The position numbers and the translations under genes are program-made. From Pseudomonadota bacterium (lineage in GTDB: Bacteria; Verrucomicrobiota; Verrucomicrobiia; Limisphaerales; SXTU01), in assembly GCA_009924135.1 (NCBI GenBank), contig RFSE01000002.1, positions 1-64,000 on the forward strand: a DNA stretch of 64,000 bases, in the 5' to 3' direction. Shown piece by piece: positions 16,622 to 25,544 of this stretch (the stretch's first letter is position 1; each line of letters opens with the position of its first letter). The notes under the pieces were generated by a model that worked only from the letters and a program-made list of their open reading frames with translations, searched no databases and was not told where the DNA came from.

Positions 16622-16642
16622 GAAGCAATGAAGTGGGCATTC

Positions 16643-16712
16643 ATAAGGAGAGCAGGAAGGCAGGAGACAACTTCAACGCCCTGCTTTTTCCTGCCCTCCT
16701 GCCTTCCTTATA
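16643..16712. repeat. Inverted repeat, GGCAGGA-type tandem units (copy 2)
   Basis: Arms ATAAGGAGAGCAGGAAGGCA and TGCCTTCCTTAT enclose a short centre. It matches the element at 5101-5174. It lies between the aldolase and the next gene, so it may separate the last operon member. Confidence 0.85.
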
Positions 16713-16739
16713 AAATAACTCTTCCTAAAGCCTCCTAGT

Positions 16740-18041
16740 TTGAAATCCCTCGACGCCAAGCTTGCCGAGATCAAGGCCAACCGGGCCTCCCGCTCCTTCA
16801 TCATTGCGGACGCGAAGGACGCGGACATGGCGTTCGGCGTGCGGGCACCGGGGCCGCGCAGTTTCCTGGCGAAGCGCGGCGGTCGTCCGGCGCAGTTTTC
16901 GCCCGAGGTGTGGTCGCGCGACGAGTTCGGCTACCGCAACCTGCCTGAGTTCCTCGACATCATCCGCGAGGTGACGAACCAAGGCTTGGTGGACATCATG
17001 CTCATGTCCGCCTACGTGACCGAGCAGCTCGCGATCAAGGAAGGCCTGTTCAAGAACTCGCACGTCACCCCCGCCGCCCGCGCGAATGATACCACGGATG
17101 TCTGGGCCGTGCGTCACGGAGCCTACACCCGCGAGCCGAGCCAGCCGTTCCGCAGCGCGACCATCGATCACATCCAGTGCGGCGAGGTGGAATGTGACCG
17201 CGATGGCAGCGGCAACTTTCCCGGGGCGAACCTTGGCCTGTACTCCATCACCTTTGTCAACGAACTGGATCAGGACCGTGAGGCGTTGCTCTGGTACAAG
17301 GAGTTTCGCGAGGAGGCGGAGCGCAAGGGCTTCCGGCACTTCCTCGAAATTTTTGATCCCAACGTCAACAGCGGCATCGCGCCGGAAAAGCTGGGCGAGT
17401 TCATCAACGACAACATCCTTCGCACCCTCGCCGGCGTGCCCGAGGCGGGTCGGCCGGTGTTCCTGAAAATCGTCTATCACGGTCCCAAGGCGATGGAGGA
17501 GCTGGCGCAGTACGACCCAAACCTAGTCGTGGGCATTCTTGGTGGCAGCGCGGGCACGACCTACGACGCCTTCCGGCTGATTCACGACGCACAGAAATAC
17601 GGTGCGCGCGTCGCGCTCTTCGGCCGCAAGATCAACAACGCCGAGCACCAGCTTGCGTTCATTGAAATGCTGCGTCTCATCACCGACGGCAAGATTTCGC
17701 CCGACGAGGCGGTGCGTGCCTACCACGGTGTGCTGCAAGGCAAGGGCATCAAGCCCGTGCGTGCGCTCGAAGACGACTTGAAGCTCACCGACCAGGCGAT
17801 GAGCTACGACGGCAGCGCGACGAAACGTGCGACCGTGGAAGTCCGCAACAACCCGCTGGCGGACTCTCCAATCCGCAATCCGCAATCTGAAATCCGCAAT
17901 AGTGAGAGCCTCCTCACGTCGGCTGCTACCCCGGAAGCGGACTGGCCGAAGCGGGCCGACGGCAAGCCGGATTTCGACAAAATGACCGCCGAGCAAAGGA
18001 CGAACTACCACACATCCCGGCTCACGCGTATGCTGGGCTAA
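16740..18041 (+). CDS. Probable aldolase-superfamily TIM-barrel protein, function unknown
   Basis: 433 residues from a TTG at 16740. The C-terminal half resembles class I aldolases of the FbaB/LacD/DeoC superfamily: VFLKIVYHGPKAMEEL offers a candidate Schiff-base lysine, LVVGILGGSAGTTYDAFRLI a phosphate-binding strand, and GARVALFGRKINNAE the last strand before MLRLITDGKISPDEAV. Residues about 378-405 (SPIRNPQSEIRNSESLLTSA) are encoded by repeat sequence and look inserted in frame. The last ~35 residues (KPDFDKMTAEQRTNYHTSRL) recur in a partial duplicate 980 bp downstream. Same direction as the BMC operon but 118 bp away, so membership is likely, not certain. Confidence 0.75.
   Translation: MKSLDAKLAEIKANRASRSFIIADAKDADMAFGVRAPGPRSFLAKRGGRPAQFSPEVWSRDEFGYRNLPEFLDIIREVTNQGLVDIMLMSAYVTEQLAIKEGLFKNSHVTPAARANDTTDVWAVRHGAYTREPSQPFRSATIDHIQCGEVECDRDGSGNFPGANLGLYSITFVNELDQDREALLWYKEFREEAERKGFRHFLEIFDPNVNSGIAPEKLGEFINDNILRTLAGVPEAGRPVFLKIVYHGPKAMEELAQYDPNLVVGILGGSAGTTYDAFRLIHDAQKYGARVALFGRKINNAEHQLAFIEMLRLITDGKISPDEAVRAYHGVLQGKGIKPVRALEDDLKLTDQAMSYDGSATKRATVEVRNNPLADSPIRNPQSEIRNSESLLTSAATPEADWPKRADGKPDFDKMTAEQRTNYHTSRLTRMLG
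17871..17931. repeat. In-frame CCGCAAT heptads plus GTAGCAGCC element inside a CDS
   Basis: 17871-17900 holds four 7-nt units (CCGCAAT, CCGCAAT, CTGAAAT, CCGCAAT), followed directly by an inverted copy of the GTAGCAGCCGAC element. Both are read through by the TIM-barrel gene. The tail of this block is also the left edge of the downstream duplicate. Confidence 0.8.
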
Positions 18042-18144
18042 TCCAAGGTAACGTGCCGCATCCCATGCCGGCGCGCTGCAAGGTGACCATGTGGGCGTCA
18101 GTGCCAATTGGTGAGCGAGCAGCGGGTGAAGGCGTTCCCCGTGC

Positions 18145-18498
18145 TTACTCCCCCTCACTCACTGAAATGTCCAATGTCACCAACAGCGCCGTTTCGATTT
18201 GCCGCATTGTGCTACGCGAAAGAGTGCCCATCCTTCGGACCAGCCGGGTGCCATCAATCACCCGTAGTTGGTGGGTCAGAACGGCGGATTCATTCGTGAG
18301 GCCACCCTCCCCGGCGGCCAACCGGACGCAATGTGGGAACTCCGCCCAGCGGAGGTTTGACGTGCAGGGGATGACAACGGCGGTGCGCAGGAAAGAATTG
18401 AGCGAGTCCGCTTGCAGCACGATGACGGGCCGAGTCCCTGCCTGTTCTGAACCGCGCACCGGGTCCAGGCCCGCCATCCAAACTTCGCCGCGTTTCAT
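18145..18498 (-). CDS. MazF/PemK-family endoribonuclease toxin
   Basis: 117 residues. The N-terminal KRGEVWMAGLDPVRGSEQAG and TRPVIVLQAD match the MazF/PemK fold (RGDIw...ldP..G.Eq.g.RPvlVlq), and the end VRRMGTLSRSTMRQIETALL matches the conserved KigslS...l..i...l segment. It would cleave mRNA. It overlaps the antitoxin gene by ATGA. It is antisense to the BMC operon and enclosed by the duplicated 3' end of the TIM-barrel gene. Confidence 0.9.
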   Translation of the reverse strand: MKRGEVWMAGLDPVRGSEQAGTRPVIVLQADSLNSFLRTAVVIPCTSNLRWAEFPHCVRLAAGEGGLTNESAVLTHQLRVIDGTRLVRRMGTLSRSTMRQIETALLVTLDISVSEGE

Positions 18499-18752
18499 GG
18501 CTGGTCGGCTTGTGCGAGCCCCCGCTGATAATCAGCCATGCCGGACTCCGCGAGCGCGACATCTTCTGCCGCGAGGGATTCGTAGAGTTTCGCCAACCGG
18601 TTCTCCGCAAGCTTGCGGCGCAGTCCCTCGACATCGAGATAGCGGCGGAAAAGTCCCGCGGCGACCTCCCGTTCGCCGTGTCCCTCCGAATCGCAGGCTC
18701 GCGCGAACTGGCTGGCCAGCGCGTCCTCCAGCTCCAATGCGATTGTTTTCAT
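18495..18752 (-). CDS. Antitoxin partner of the MazF-like toxin
   Basis: 85 residues beginning MKTIALELEDALASQFARAC, a ribbon-like strand then helix typical of MazE/MetJ-like DNA-binding antitoxins. The middle (REVAAGLFRRYLDVEGLRRK) and end (YESLAAEDVALAESGMADYQ) are acidic and probably wrap the toxin. The overlap with mazF and the order antitoxin-toxin support the call; the precise antitoxin class is not certain. Confidence 0.8.
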   Translation of the reverse strand: MKTIALELEDALASQFARACDSEGHGEREVAAGLFRRYLDVEGLRRKLAENRLAKLYESLAAEDVALAESGMADYQRGLAQADQP

Positions 18753-18870
18753 GTGAATCAGGCTACTACTCCAATGGGTGCGAAGACAATGCGGAACCTA
18801 ACCTGTGGAACCTGACGCACGACCCCGCCGGTCCACTGGTCGAACACTATCGGCGGGAAGGAGGCCCAAT

Positions 18871-19018
18871 CCGCAATAGTGAGAGCCTCGTCACGTCGGC
18901 TGCTACCCCGGAAGCGGGCTGGCCAAAGCAAGCTGACGGCAAGCCAGATTTCGACAAAATGACCGCAGAGCAAAGGACGAACTACCACACGTCCCGGCTT
19001 ACCTGGATGCTGGGCTGA
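18871..19018 (+). pseudogene. Duplicate of the 3' end of the TIM-barrel gene
   Basis: Repeats 17893-18041 at roughly 90% identity by eye, including the CCGCAAT unit, the GTAGCAGCC element and codons for KPDFDKMTAEQRTNYHTSRL up to a stop. It has no start or upstream domain. Together with the intact gene end it brackets the MazEF module as an ~150-bp direct repeat. 18753-18870 between antitoxin and duplicate shows no other gene. Confidence 0.85.
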
Positions 19019-19025
19019 ATCCCGA

Positions 19026-19424
19026 TCAGTCCCAAATTAGAATCCAAGTGGGTTCAAACCCAGAAACCACGCAACCTCCAAGGAGACATTCATCCTGCGG
19101 GACGCCGCGAATCAACCCGTGCCTGTAAGGCACAAGCCGTAGGCCCGAGTGGCTGGAATTGCAGAGTTTACCACGTCTGCCAATGTCCACTGGTTGAATC
19201 GTGCAAATCACGAAGAGGGTTAAGGTACCCAAGAGGCAAAAAGTGTTTCTGCGAGCAGGTGGTCCCATGCAAAGGCAGGCATAGGCGAATACGATGGGCA
19301 CACAAAGCAGCCGCATTGAAAGGACACTGAGAAGCCCCATTAAAATAAAGCCTCCCACTTTGAGGCGGAACCTGTTTGGCCGGTTTATCCTCTCCATCAA
19401 TTCCATGTTGCAAGCATAGCTCAT
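19026..19424 (-). CDS. Small hypothetical membrane protein
   Basis: 132 residues, unrecognised. Two hydrophobic segments, VGGFILMGLLSVLSMRLLCV (about 24-43) merging into PIVFAYACL, and FCLLGTLTLFVICTI (about 62-76), suggest two or three membrane spans, with a polar C-terminus containing several Cys. The ATG at 19424 overlaps the stop of the large heme protein gene by ATGA. Codon use is less GC-biased than in neighbours. It could be a recent acquisition, or not expressed. Confidence 0.5.
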   Translation of the reverse strand: MSYACNMELMERINRPNRFRLKVGGFILMGLLSVLSMRLLCVPIVFAYACLCMGPPARRNTFCLLGTLTLFVICTIQPVDIGRRGKLCNSSHSGLRLVPYRHGLIRGVPQDECLLGGCVVSGFEPTWILIWD

Positions 19425-22400
19425 TTTTTCACCACCGGCACGGCGGCCATGAAATACGCGAACAAATCCTTCACCTGCTGGTCGGTCATCGCGTCGAGCA
19501 GGCCCTCCGGCATGAGCGAGGTGTGGCTGGCTTTCATGTCCTTGATGTTCGTGCGCGGGAGCTGGGTCTTGTTGCCGGAGATGTCGAGCAGGGTGACGGA
19601 GGTCTTGGTCAGCTCAATGATGAGGCCCGTGAGCGTCTGGGCGTCCTGCGTGGTGATGTTGAAGGCGATGTATTCCTCACGGATGGCCAGGCTCGGGTCC
19701 ACGATGGCGGGCAGGATGAAGTCGAGGTTGTCGCGCTCGTAACCGGTGAGTTCGGGGCCGATCTTCGCACCTTCGCCGTTGAGCGTGTGACAGACGGCGC
19801 AGGCCAGCTTGAAGATTTCGCGGCCGGCCTTGGCGTCGCCCTTGCCGCTGGCGAGGAGCTTGCGCACCTTCGCGATCTGAGCCTCCTTTTCCTCGCTGAT
19901 CTTGGTGAGCCGGCCCCAATGCTTCTTGATGAGCGCATCGCTCGGGGCGTCGTTAAAGGCGGCCATTGCCAGCAGGTTCGCAATGGAGATGCTTTCCTTC
20001 CGGAGCTGGCCTTCGTCCACGGCGCCGAGCAGACGCCGCGCCCAGTCGGGGCGGCTCGCGAGCGCGGCCTGCGTGGTGTCGCGGAGCTTGCCGCTGAAGC
20101 CGGGGTAAAGATCGAGCAACTCGCGCGCGATGTCCGGTGCGGCGAACCGCTGGAGGGCGTTCACCAGTTCCAGCCGGAGTGCGTCACTCTTCTCGAAGCG
20201 CAGCAGTTTCAGAAAGGCCGGCACGGCGGCATCCACGCGCCGCTCGGCGAGCAGGGTGATGGTCTTGCGGCGGTCGGCTTCGGAGACCTTCGCATCGCTG
20301 ATGCGCGCGAGGGCGGCCTCGGCAGCGGGCGCGTGGCCAAGCCGGACGGCGAAGCTGATGAGCGTGGGCGTGGGCGGGTGGCTGGCCCACAGCTCGGCGA
20401 CGCGTTGCTGGAGCGCAGCGGGCACGGTCTTCACTGCATCGCCCTGCAAGCCGGCTTCCATGCCCTTGATGAGTTCATCGGCGTCCTTGGGCGTTGGCGC
20501 GAGGGCGAAGAGTTTCGCGGCCGTTTCCAAGTTGGCATCGTTGCGTTCGGCGGTGTAACGCTGGCCGAGCCGTGAGACGATGAACTTCTGCACGATGGGT
20601 ACGTGCCAGAAGGTGCTGTCTTCCAACAGGTGGAGAACCCCATCGCGGTCCGTAACGCACTTGCTTTCAAGCGCCCACCAGAGCAGCAGGGGAACGTGTT
20701 TGTCGGTCACGTCCTCGCTGCGCAGGAGCAGCTCGCGCGCGATGGGCAAGGCGTCCTTGCCCGGCAGCCGCGTGATGGTGCTGGCGAGTTGCGCGCGGAC
20801 TTCGGCGGCAGGTTCGGTCTTCGCGAGCGCGAGCAGCGCGGCCTGCTGCGCGGCCGTGACGTGCTTGCGGTCACCGAGCAGACGGATGGTCCAGTAGCGC
20901 ACCATTTCGTTCGGGTGCTGGAGCGTTTGCAGGGCGAAAGCGTCATCGAAGCCGCCGCTGGCGTTCACGGCCCAGAAGGCCTCGAGGGGCAAGTGTTCAG
21001 TGTTCAGTGATCCAGTGTTCAGTTTGGCAGTCGTGGCCACGCTGGCCTTCGGAGACTGAACACTGAACACTGACTTACTGAATACTAGCGCCTTGAGCTT
21101 CGGCACCAGCGTCTTATCCCCCCGGTCCCACAGCATGCGCAGCGCGGTCTGGCGATGCCACTTGTTCGGGTGCGTGAGGAGCTTGATGAGTTCGTCCCCG
21201 GAGAGCTGGGTGAAATCCATTTTATCCCAGCCGACTTTCGCGCCGGTTGCGGAAAGCCGGTAAATGCGTCCCGATTCCTTGTCCCATGTGTCACGCGGGT
21301 CGAGGTGGCTGAGGCGGCTGTCGCACCAGTCGGCGAAGTAAATCGCGCCATCGGGGCCGGTCTTCATGTCCACGGGCCGGAACCAGCGGTTGCTGGAGAG
21401 CACACTCGTCTCAATGTCGGCGGTCTGGAAAGTCGAGGTGTCGCGCGCGACCTTGCTGGCCATCACGCGGCTCGTCAGCGCCATGCCGACGACGATGTGG
21501 CCTTCGTATTGCGGGATCGCACCGCCCTCGTAATAAAGCATCGCCTGCGGAAAGCGCGGCTCGTACCCCTGATGCTCCATGTGCTCGAACCAGCCAAAAC
21601 GATAAGGGTTCATCGCCGGACCGTGCTTGGCCCAGCCCTTGATGTAGAGCGCCCCCTGGGCGTAATGCACGCCGCGCGTGCGCCCGTAGTTCGAGCCGGA
21701 GAAGACCCGGCCCTGCGCATCGAACTCCAAACTAAAAGTGTTGCCGCCACCTTCGGCGAAGACCTCGAAGTCACCGGTCACTGGGTGATAACGCCAAATG
21801 GCCTGGCCAAGGAATTTAACGCCCTTGATCTCGGCGGTGCTGGTACTGCCGTGTGCACCGTAGAGCCAGCCGTCCGGCCCCCACGCGAGCGAATTCGCGC
21901 CGCTGTGCGTGTCCTCGAGGCCGAAGCCGGAGAGTTTTACTTCAGGCGGACCGTCGGGGATATCGTCGCGGTTCTTGTCCGGATAGAAGAGCAGGTAAGG
22001 CGGGTTCAAGATCCACACGCCGCCGCGACCGGTGACGACGCTGCGCGCGATGTTCAGGTCGCTGACGAAATCCTTGGCCTTGTCGAAGACCCCGTCCCCG
22101 CGCGTGCTCTCCAAGATGGTGATGCGGTCCGCGCCCTTGAAGTGATTCGGCGGGGGCGGCGGGACCTGATCGTAAATCGCACGGAGATATTGATCGTACT
22201 TGGTGATCTTCAGCCCGGCGGGGAAAGGATACTGGAGATACTGCACGACCCAGCAACGACCGCGCTCGTCGAAGTAAAGATTGAGCGGCTGGCGTACCAT
22301 CGGCTCGGTCGCGGCGACCTCCCAGCGCAAGCCGTCGGCGACCTTGCAGGCAGCGAGCGACTCGGCGGGCGTAGGGCGCGTGGAGCCATCGTTGAGCATC

Positions 22401-22519
22401 CCGCCGCCCTTGAACCGCTTCACAAACTCGGCCATCTCAGGCGTAAAGCGAGGGTCGGGAGCATCAGCAGCGGAGCAGGAAAATGCCAACAGGAGGGCAG
22501 CGAAGAGGGGCAGGCGCAT
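19421..22519 (-). CDS. PVC-type membrane-bound dehydrogenase/HEAT-repeat/cytochrome c protein
   Basis: 1032 residues with a Sec signal (MRLPLFAALLLAFSCSAADA). After it comes a beta-propeller dehydrogenase-like domain (LNLYFDERGRCWVVQYLQYP, GPDGWLYGAHG, TGPDGAIYFADWCDSRLSH), then a HEAT-like helical region (~550-880) and a C-terminal heme domain with C907-x2-C910-H911 (CAVCHTLNGEG) ending in DQQVKDLFAYFM. This architecture is expanded in Planctomycetes and Verrucomicrobia and is thought to act in periplasmic sugar or polysaccharide oxidation. A pair of GTTCAGT heptad arrays is translated inside it near residue 490. The start at 22519 fits the signal peptide. Confidence 0.93.
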   Translation of the reverse strand: MRLPLFAALLLAFSCSAADAPDPRFTPEMAEFVKRFKGGGMLNDGSTRPTPAESLAACKVADGLRWEVAATEPMVRQPLNLYFDERGRCWVVQYLQYPFPAGLKITKYDQYLRAIYDQVPPPPPNHFKGADRITILESTRGDGVFDKAKDFVSDLNIARSVVTGRGGVWILNPPYLLFYPDKNRDDIPDGPPEVKLSGFGLEDTHSGANSLAWGPDGWLYGAHGSTSTAEIKGVKFLGQAIWRYHPVTGDFEVFAEGGGNTFSLEFDAQGRVFSGSNYGRTRGVHYAQGALYIKGWAKHGPAMNPYRFGWFEHMEHQGYEPRFPQAMLYYEGGAIPQYEGHIVVGMALTSRVMASKVARDTSTFQTADIETSVLSSNRWFRPVDMKTGPDGAIYFADWCDSRLSHLDPRDTWDKESGRIYRLSATGAKVGWDKMDFTQLSGDELIKLLTHPNKWHRQTALRMLWDRGDKTLVPKLKALVFSKSVFSVQSPKASVATTAKLNTGSLNTEHLPLEAFWAVNASGGFDDAFALQTLQHPNEMVRYWTIRLLGDRKHVTAAQQAALLALAKTEPAAEVRAQLASTITRLPGKDALPIARELLLRSEDVTDKHVPLLLWWALESKCVTDRDGVLHLLEDSTFWHVPIVQKFIVSRLGQRYTAERNDANLETAAKLFALAPTPKDADELIKGMEAGLQGDAVKTVPAALQQRVAELWASHPPTPTLISFAVRLGHAPAAEAALARISDAKVSEADRRKTITLLAERRVDAAVPAFLKLLRFEKSDALRLELVNALQRFAAPDIARELLDLYPGFSGKLRDTTQAALASRPDWARRLLGAVDEGQLRKESISIANLLAMAAFNDAPSDALIKKHWGRLTKISEEKEAQIAKVRKLLASGKGDAKAGREIFKLACAVCHTLNGEGAKIGPELTGYERDNLDFILPAIVDPSLAIREEYIAFNITTQDAQTLTGLIIELTKTSVTLLDISGNKTQLPRTNIKDMKASHTSLMPEGLLDAMTDQQVKDLFAYFMAAVPVVKK
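20992..21084. repeat. In-frame inverted GTTCAGT heptad arrays inside a CDS
   Basis: Left arm 20992-21024 (GTGTTCAGTGTTCAGTGATC and on) and right arm 21053-21084 (ACTGAACACTGAACACTGAC) are complementary. The region is read as KSVFSVQSPKAS...LNTGSLNTEHLP in the heme protein and sits between two HEAT-type helices, so it would be a loop. Confidence 0.85.
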
Positions 22520-22591
22520 AGTGGGTGCGGCAAACGTCATACTGGCGTTCGACGCAGCGGGCAAGCCCGGTGTTCTGTCGGAAACACTGTA

Positions 22592-22795
22592 GCGGCAGGC
22601 GTCTTCGCCTGCCGTAGAGCCGGGCGTCCCGCCCAGCGGACCAAGACGTCCAAACATCTGAAATGGGGGAGCCTGCCACACTTTGCACCTGCCCATTGTG
22701 CTATAACCTCGCGGCAAACCCGACGGTTCCACTACTTCACAGCCCGATTCCGGGTGGCAAGATGCCACCCTCTACGGCAGGCGGGACGCCTGCCG
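22592..22795. repeat. Two REP-like hairpins in the gap before the heme protein
   Basis: Hairpins with the same 9-nt arms CGGCAGGCG/CGCCTGCCG occur at 22593-22614 and 22775-22795. The 282-bp region 22520-22801 between the heme protein start and the sugar transferase stop otherwise shows no gene. They may stabilise transcript ends. Confidence 0.7.
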
Positions 22796-22801
22796 CCACG
22801 T

Positions 22802-24277
22802 TTAACGCGTGGGCGGACGCGGCGTGTGGGATTCTTCGTTGCCGAAGACGCGGAAGAACCAGATGGCTTCGTAGCGCGGGAGCCGGTCTTTCGCATCACC
22901 CTTCATGCCGCCCCGCAGCACGATGCGGACGGTGTCGAGCAGGATGAACAGGTCGAGGAACAAGCTCATGTGCTTCATGTAGTAGAGGTCGTATTCGAGC
23001 TTCCACTTCGCGTCCTCCACCGATGAGCCGTAGGGATAGTTTACCTGGGCCCAGCCGGTGATGCCGGGCTGGACCATGAGCCGCTCCTGAAAGTAGGGGA
23101 TTTGCTGGGCGAGTTCCTCGATGAACACGGGCCGTTCCGGGCGCGGACCGACGAATGACATGTCGCCCCGCAGCACGTTGAAGAGCTGCGGGATTTCGTC
23201 GATACGGTACTTGCGCAGGAAGTGGCCGACGGGCGTGGAGCGCGGGTCCTTGCCGGCGCTGGACCAGACCGCCCCGTGCTTCTCGGCGTCAATGCGCATG
23301 GAGCGCAGCTTGATGACGTTGAAAGGGCGCCCGAAGCGGCCGGCCCGGACCTGCTTGTAAAAGATCGGTCCAGGCGATGAAAGCTTGGTGGCGATCATGC
23401 CCAGCAACATGAAGGGTCCGAGGAAAACGAGACCGAGCAACGACACCACGATGTCAAACGCGCGCTTCACCTTCTTGATGTAAAGCATGTGCGGCTGGGC
23501 GCTCGCAGCCAGCAACCACTCCGGGGTGATGAGTTCCAAGGGGACCAGTTGATGCACTTCCTCGAAGACACTCACCAGTGGCATGACCTGCACGCCCGAG
23601 TAGCGCAGCTCGCAAAAGGCCTTGCACATCGAGGCATCGCCGATGCTCTTGCTGGTGCAAAGGACGCGGTGGATGTCCTCGCGCCGGACAATGTCCTGGA
23701 GGTCGCTGACCTTGCCCAGCAGGCGCATCTCGCCGATGGGCTGGTAGTTGTCGTAGTGGATCAGGCCGGCCAGTTCCATGTTCTCCGTGCCCAGCGACTG
23801 GAAGAAGCGCGCCTCCAGCTCATCAAACGTGCAGGTCATGATGAAGGCCACGCGTTCGCGGTAGTTGCGGAGCGAACGCAACAGAAAGCCGTGATGGATC
23901 AGGACGGTGAAATAAGCGATCAGCCAGCTGTAGAGGAACACCTCGCGACCGATGGTGAAGGATTTCTTGATGTAGAACAGCGGGATCATCAGGAGCGCGG
24001 TCGTGATGATGCACACGAACAGCACGATGGCCCGGCTCGTCACCCGCTGTTTGTAGCTTTGGGGCGCGTAGAGGCCGAAGATGTAAACCAGACAAGGAAA
24101 CACCACCGCACCCAGGAAAATACCCGGCAGATACGACGTGAGCCGCATGTGCAGATCGTCGTCCGGGATGACGAAGTCCGTCCCAATCACGAACGCCACG
24201 GCGAAGATGACCGCATCCACCAAGAAGTGGACCGCCACATGCAGCCAGTGCTGTTTCAGGATGCCATTAGAATTCAT
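22802..24277 (-). CDS. Exopolysaccharide polyprenyl-phosphate sugar-1-phosphate transferase (WcaJ/WbaP-like)
   Basis: About 491 residues. The N-terminal third has four or five membrane helices (VAVHFLVDAVIFAVAFVIGT, FLGAVVFPCLVYIFGLYA and others) followed by a CoA-binding-like domain, then the C-terminal bacterial sugar transferase domain: KRAFDIVVSLLGLVFLGPFM, FNVIKLRSMRIDAEKHG, RKYRIDEIPQLFNVLRGDMS, FVGPRPERP and PGITGWAQVNYPYG. It starts glycan assembly by loading a sugar phosphate on undecaprenyl phosphate. The Wza/Wzc genes lie 17 kb away, so the pathway is split. Confidence 0.94.
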   Translation of the reverse strand: MNSNGILKQHWLHVAVHFLVDAVIFAVAFVIGTDFVIPDDDLHMRLTSYLPGIFLGAVVFPCLVYIFGLYAPQSYKQRVTSRAIVLFVCIITTALLMIPLFYIKKSFTIGREVFLYSWLIAYFTVLIHHGFLLRSLRNYRERVAFIMTCTFDELEARFFQSLGTENMELAGLIHYDNYQPIGEMRLLGKVSDLQDIVRREDIHRVLCTSKSIGDASMCKAFCELRYSGVQVMPLVSVFEEVHQLVPLELITPEWLLAASAQPHMLYIKKVKRAFDIVVSLLGLVFLGPFMLLGMIATKLSSPGPIFYKQVRAGRFGRPFNVIKLRSMRIDAEKHGAVWSSAGKDPRSTPVGHFLRKYRIDEIPQLFNVLRGDMSFVGPRPERPVFIEELAQQIPYFQERLMVQPGITGWAQVNYPYGSSVEDAKWKLEYDLYYMKHMSLFLDLFILLDTVRIVLRGGMKGDAKDRLPRYEAIWFFRVFGNEESHTPRPPTR

Positions 24278-24365
24278 GCGCTGTCGCAACCGCTGTCAGA
24301 AGGTTACCTGCCTTTGACAGGTCTGCCAAGACCGACTTTTCCCTCGGGAGATTTCCTAGGGTCCT

Positions 24366-25466
24366 TCACGGCACAATCACGCTCTTGGCAGATTGCCATT
24401 TCGCCGTCGTGCGCAAGGCTTCATCCGCCTGCTCGATGGTGAACCGGTGGGAGACCATCTCGTGGAACGGGAATTCGCGCTGATGCCGCCGGAGAAACTC
24501 GATCGCCGCCTGCAAGTGCCGCGGCTCGCTCGACCACGAACCGAAGACTGAAAGCTGCTTGCGCGTGATGACGTGCGGGTTGAACGCCACCGTGCCCGCA
24601 TCGCAGTAGTGGCCGAGCACGAGGTATTTCCCGCCGTCGCGGCAAAGCTCCATGCCTTCGACGACGGCGCTGGGATGCCCCACGCACTCCAGCACGACAT
24701 CCGCACCATAACCGCCCGTCAACTCCCGCACCCGGGCCAGTCGCGCCGCCGGCTCGCGTACTTCTTCGAGGTCGATGACCTCGTCGGCACCGAAGCGGCG
24801 GGCCATTTCCAGCCGGTGTTTCGGCGCGCCGATGACGATGACCTTCCCGGCCCCAGCACTCTTGGCCACCGCCAGGGCGGCGATGCCCACCGGTCCGGCA
24901 CCCTGAACGACGACGTTGTCCTGCCAGGCAATGCCCGTGCGCTCGACCCCGTGGATCGCCGTGATCAACGCACAGCCCGCGCCGATGACTGACTCCGTGG
25001 GTAATTCCTCGGGCAGCTTGAAAATGGTCGTGCGGGCGCGCAGGTAGTGGAACTCCGCGTAGCCACCGAGGAAGTGGGGCGCACAATCGCACGGGTAGCC
25101 GATGCCGTAAGCCCGCCGCTGCGCGCAACGCGTCGGCTGCTTCTTCACTGCGCAGTAGTAGCACTGGCCGCAGGACACGGCGGAGTTCCACGTCACGCGG
25201 TCGCCGACCTTCAGCGGCTGGCCGGACCAGTCCTTTTCAACGCCTTCGCCCAATTCCGCGATGCGCCCGACCGTTTCGTGGCCGAGGATGACCGGAAGCT
25301 TGATGGGTAACTGTCCCTGCCAGAGATGCACATCCGTGCCACAGATGCCGGCCATCTCCGTACGCACCAGCACTGCGCCCGGCTCGACGGGCGAGGGCAC
25401 TTCGTAAGTGTGCAGGCGGAGCGGCTGATTGAAGGCTTCGAGGACGGAGGCTTTGGCAGTGCGCAT
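24366..25466 (-). CDS. Zinc-dependent medium-chain alcohol/polyol dehydrogenase
   Basis: 366 residues. Catalytic zinc residues C42, H63 and E64 (GICGTDVHLW, GHETVGRI) and the four structural-zinc cysteines C99, C102, C105 and C114 are present. The NAD-binding motif reads QGAGPVGIAALAVAKSAGAG. The pattern is closest to the sorbitol/threonine dehydrogenase branch. Neighbouring genes encode a DHDPS-family aldolase and an MFS carrier on the same strand, which suggests a sugar-acid or polyol catabolic set; the substrate is unknown. Confidence 0.93.
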   Translation of the reverse strand: MRTAKASVLEAFNQPLRLHTYEVPSPVEPGAVLVRTEMAGICGTDVHLWQGQLPIKLPVILGHETVGRIAELGEGVEKDWSGQPLKVGDRVTWNSAVSCGQCYYCAVKKQPTRCAQRRAYGIGYPCDCAPHFLGGYAEFHYLRARTTIFKLPEELPTESVIGAGCALITAIHGVERTGIAWQDNVVVQGAGPVGIAALAVAKSAGAGKVIVIGAPKHRLEMARRFGADEVIDLEEVREPAARLARVRELTGGYGADVVLECVGHPSAVVEGMELCRDGGKYLVLGHYCDAGTVAFNPHVITRKQLSVFGSWSSEPRHLQAAIEFLRRHQREFPFHEMVSHRFTIEQADEALRTTAKWQSAKSVIVP

Positions 25467-25544
25467 GTTGCAGCGAGCTTGGCGAAGGCCGCGTGGCGGC
25501 TCAACGCGGAATTTTTGGAGCGCTGGTCTCTGGCCCGGCGCGCT

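Noticed and set aside
18053..19018. A long plus-strand open frame (321 codons) over the MazEF region
   Set aside because: It is antisense to two well-supported TA genes and its only meaningful sequence is the duplicated end of the TIM-barrel gene, so it is a chance fusion, not a gene.
21155..23026. A 623-codon plus-strand open frame opposite the heme protein
   Set aside because: It is antisense to the PVC heme protein and has no recognisable motif; shadow frame.
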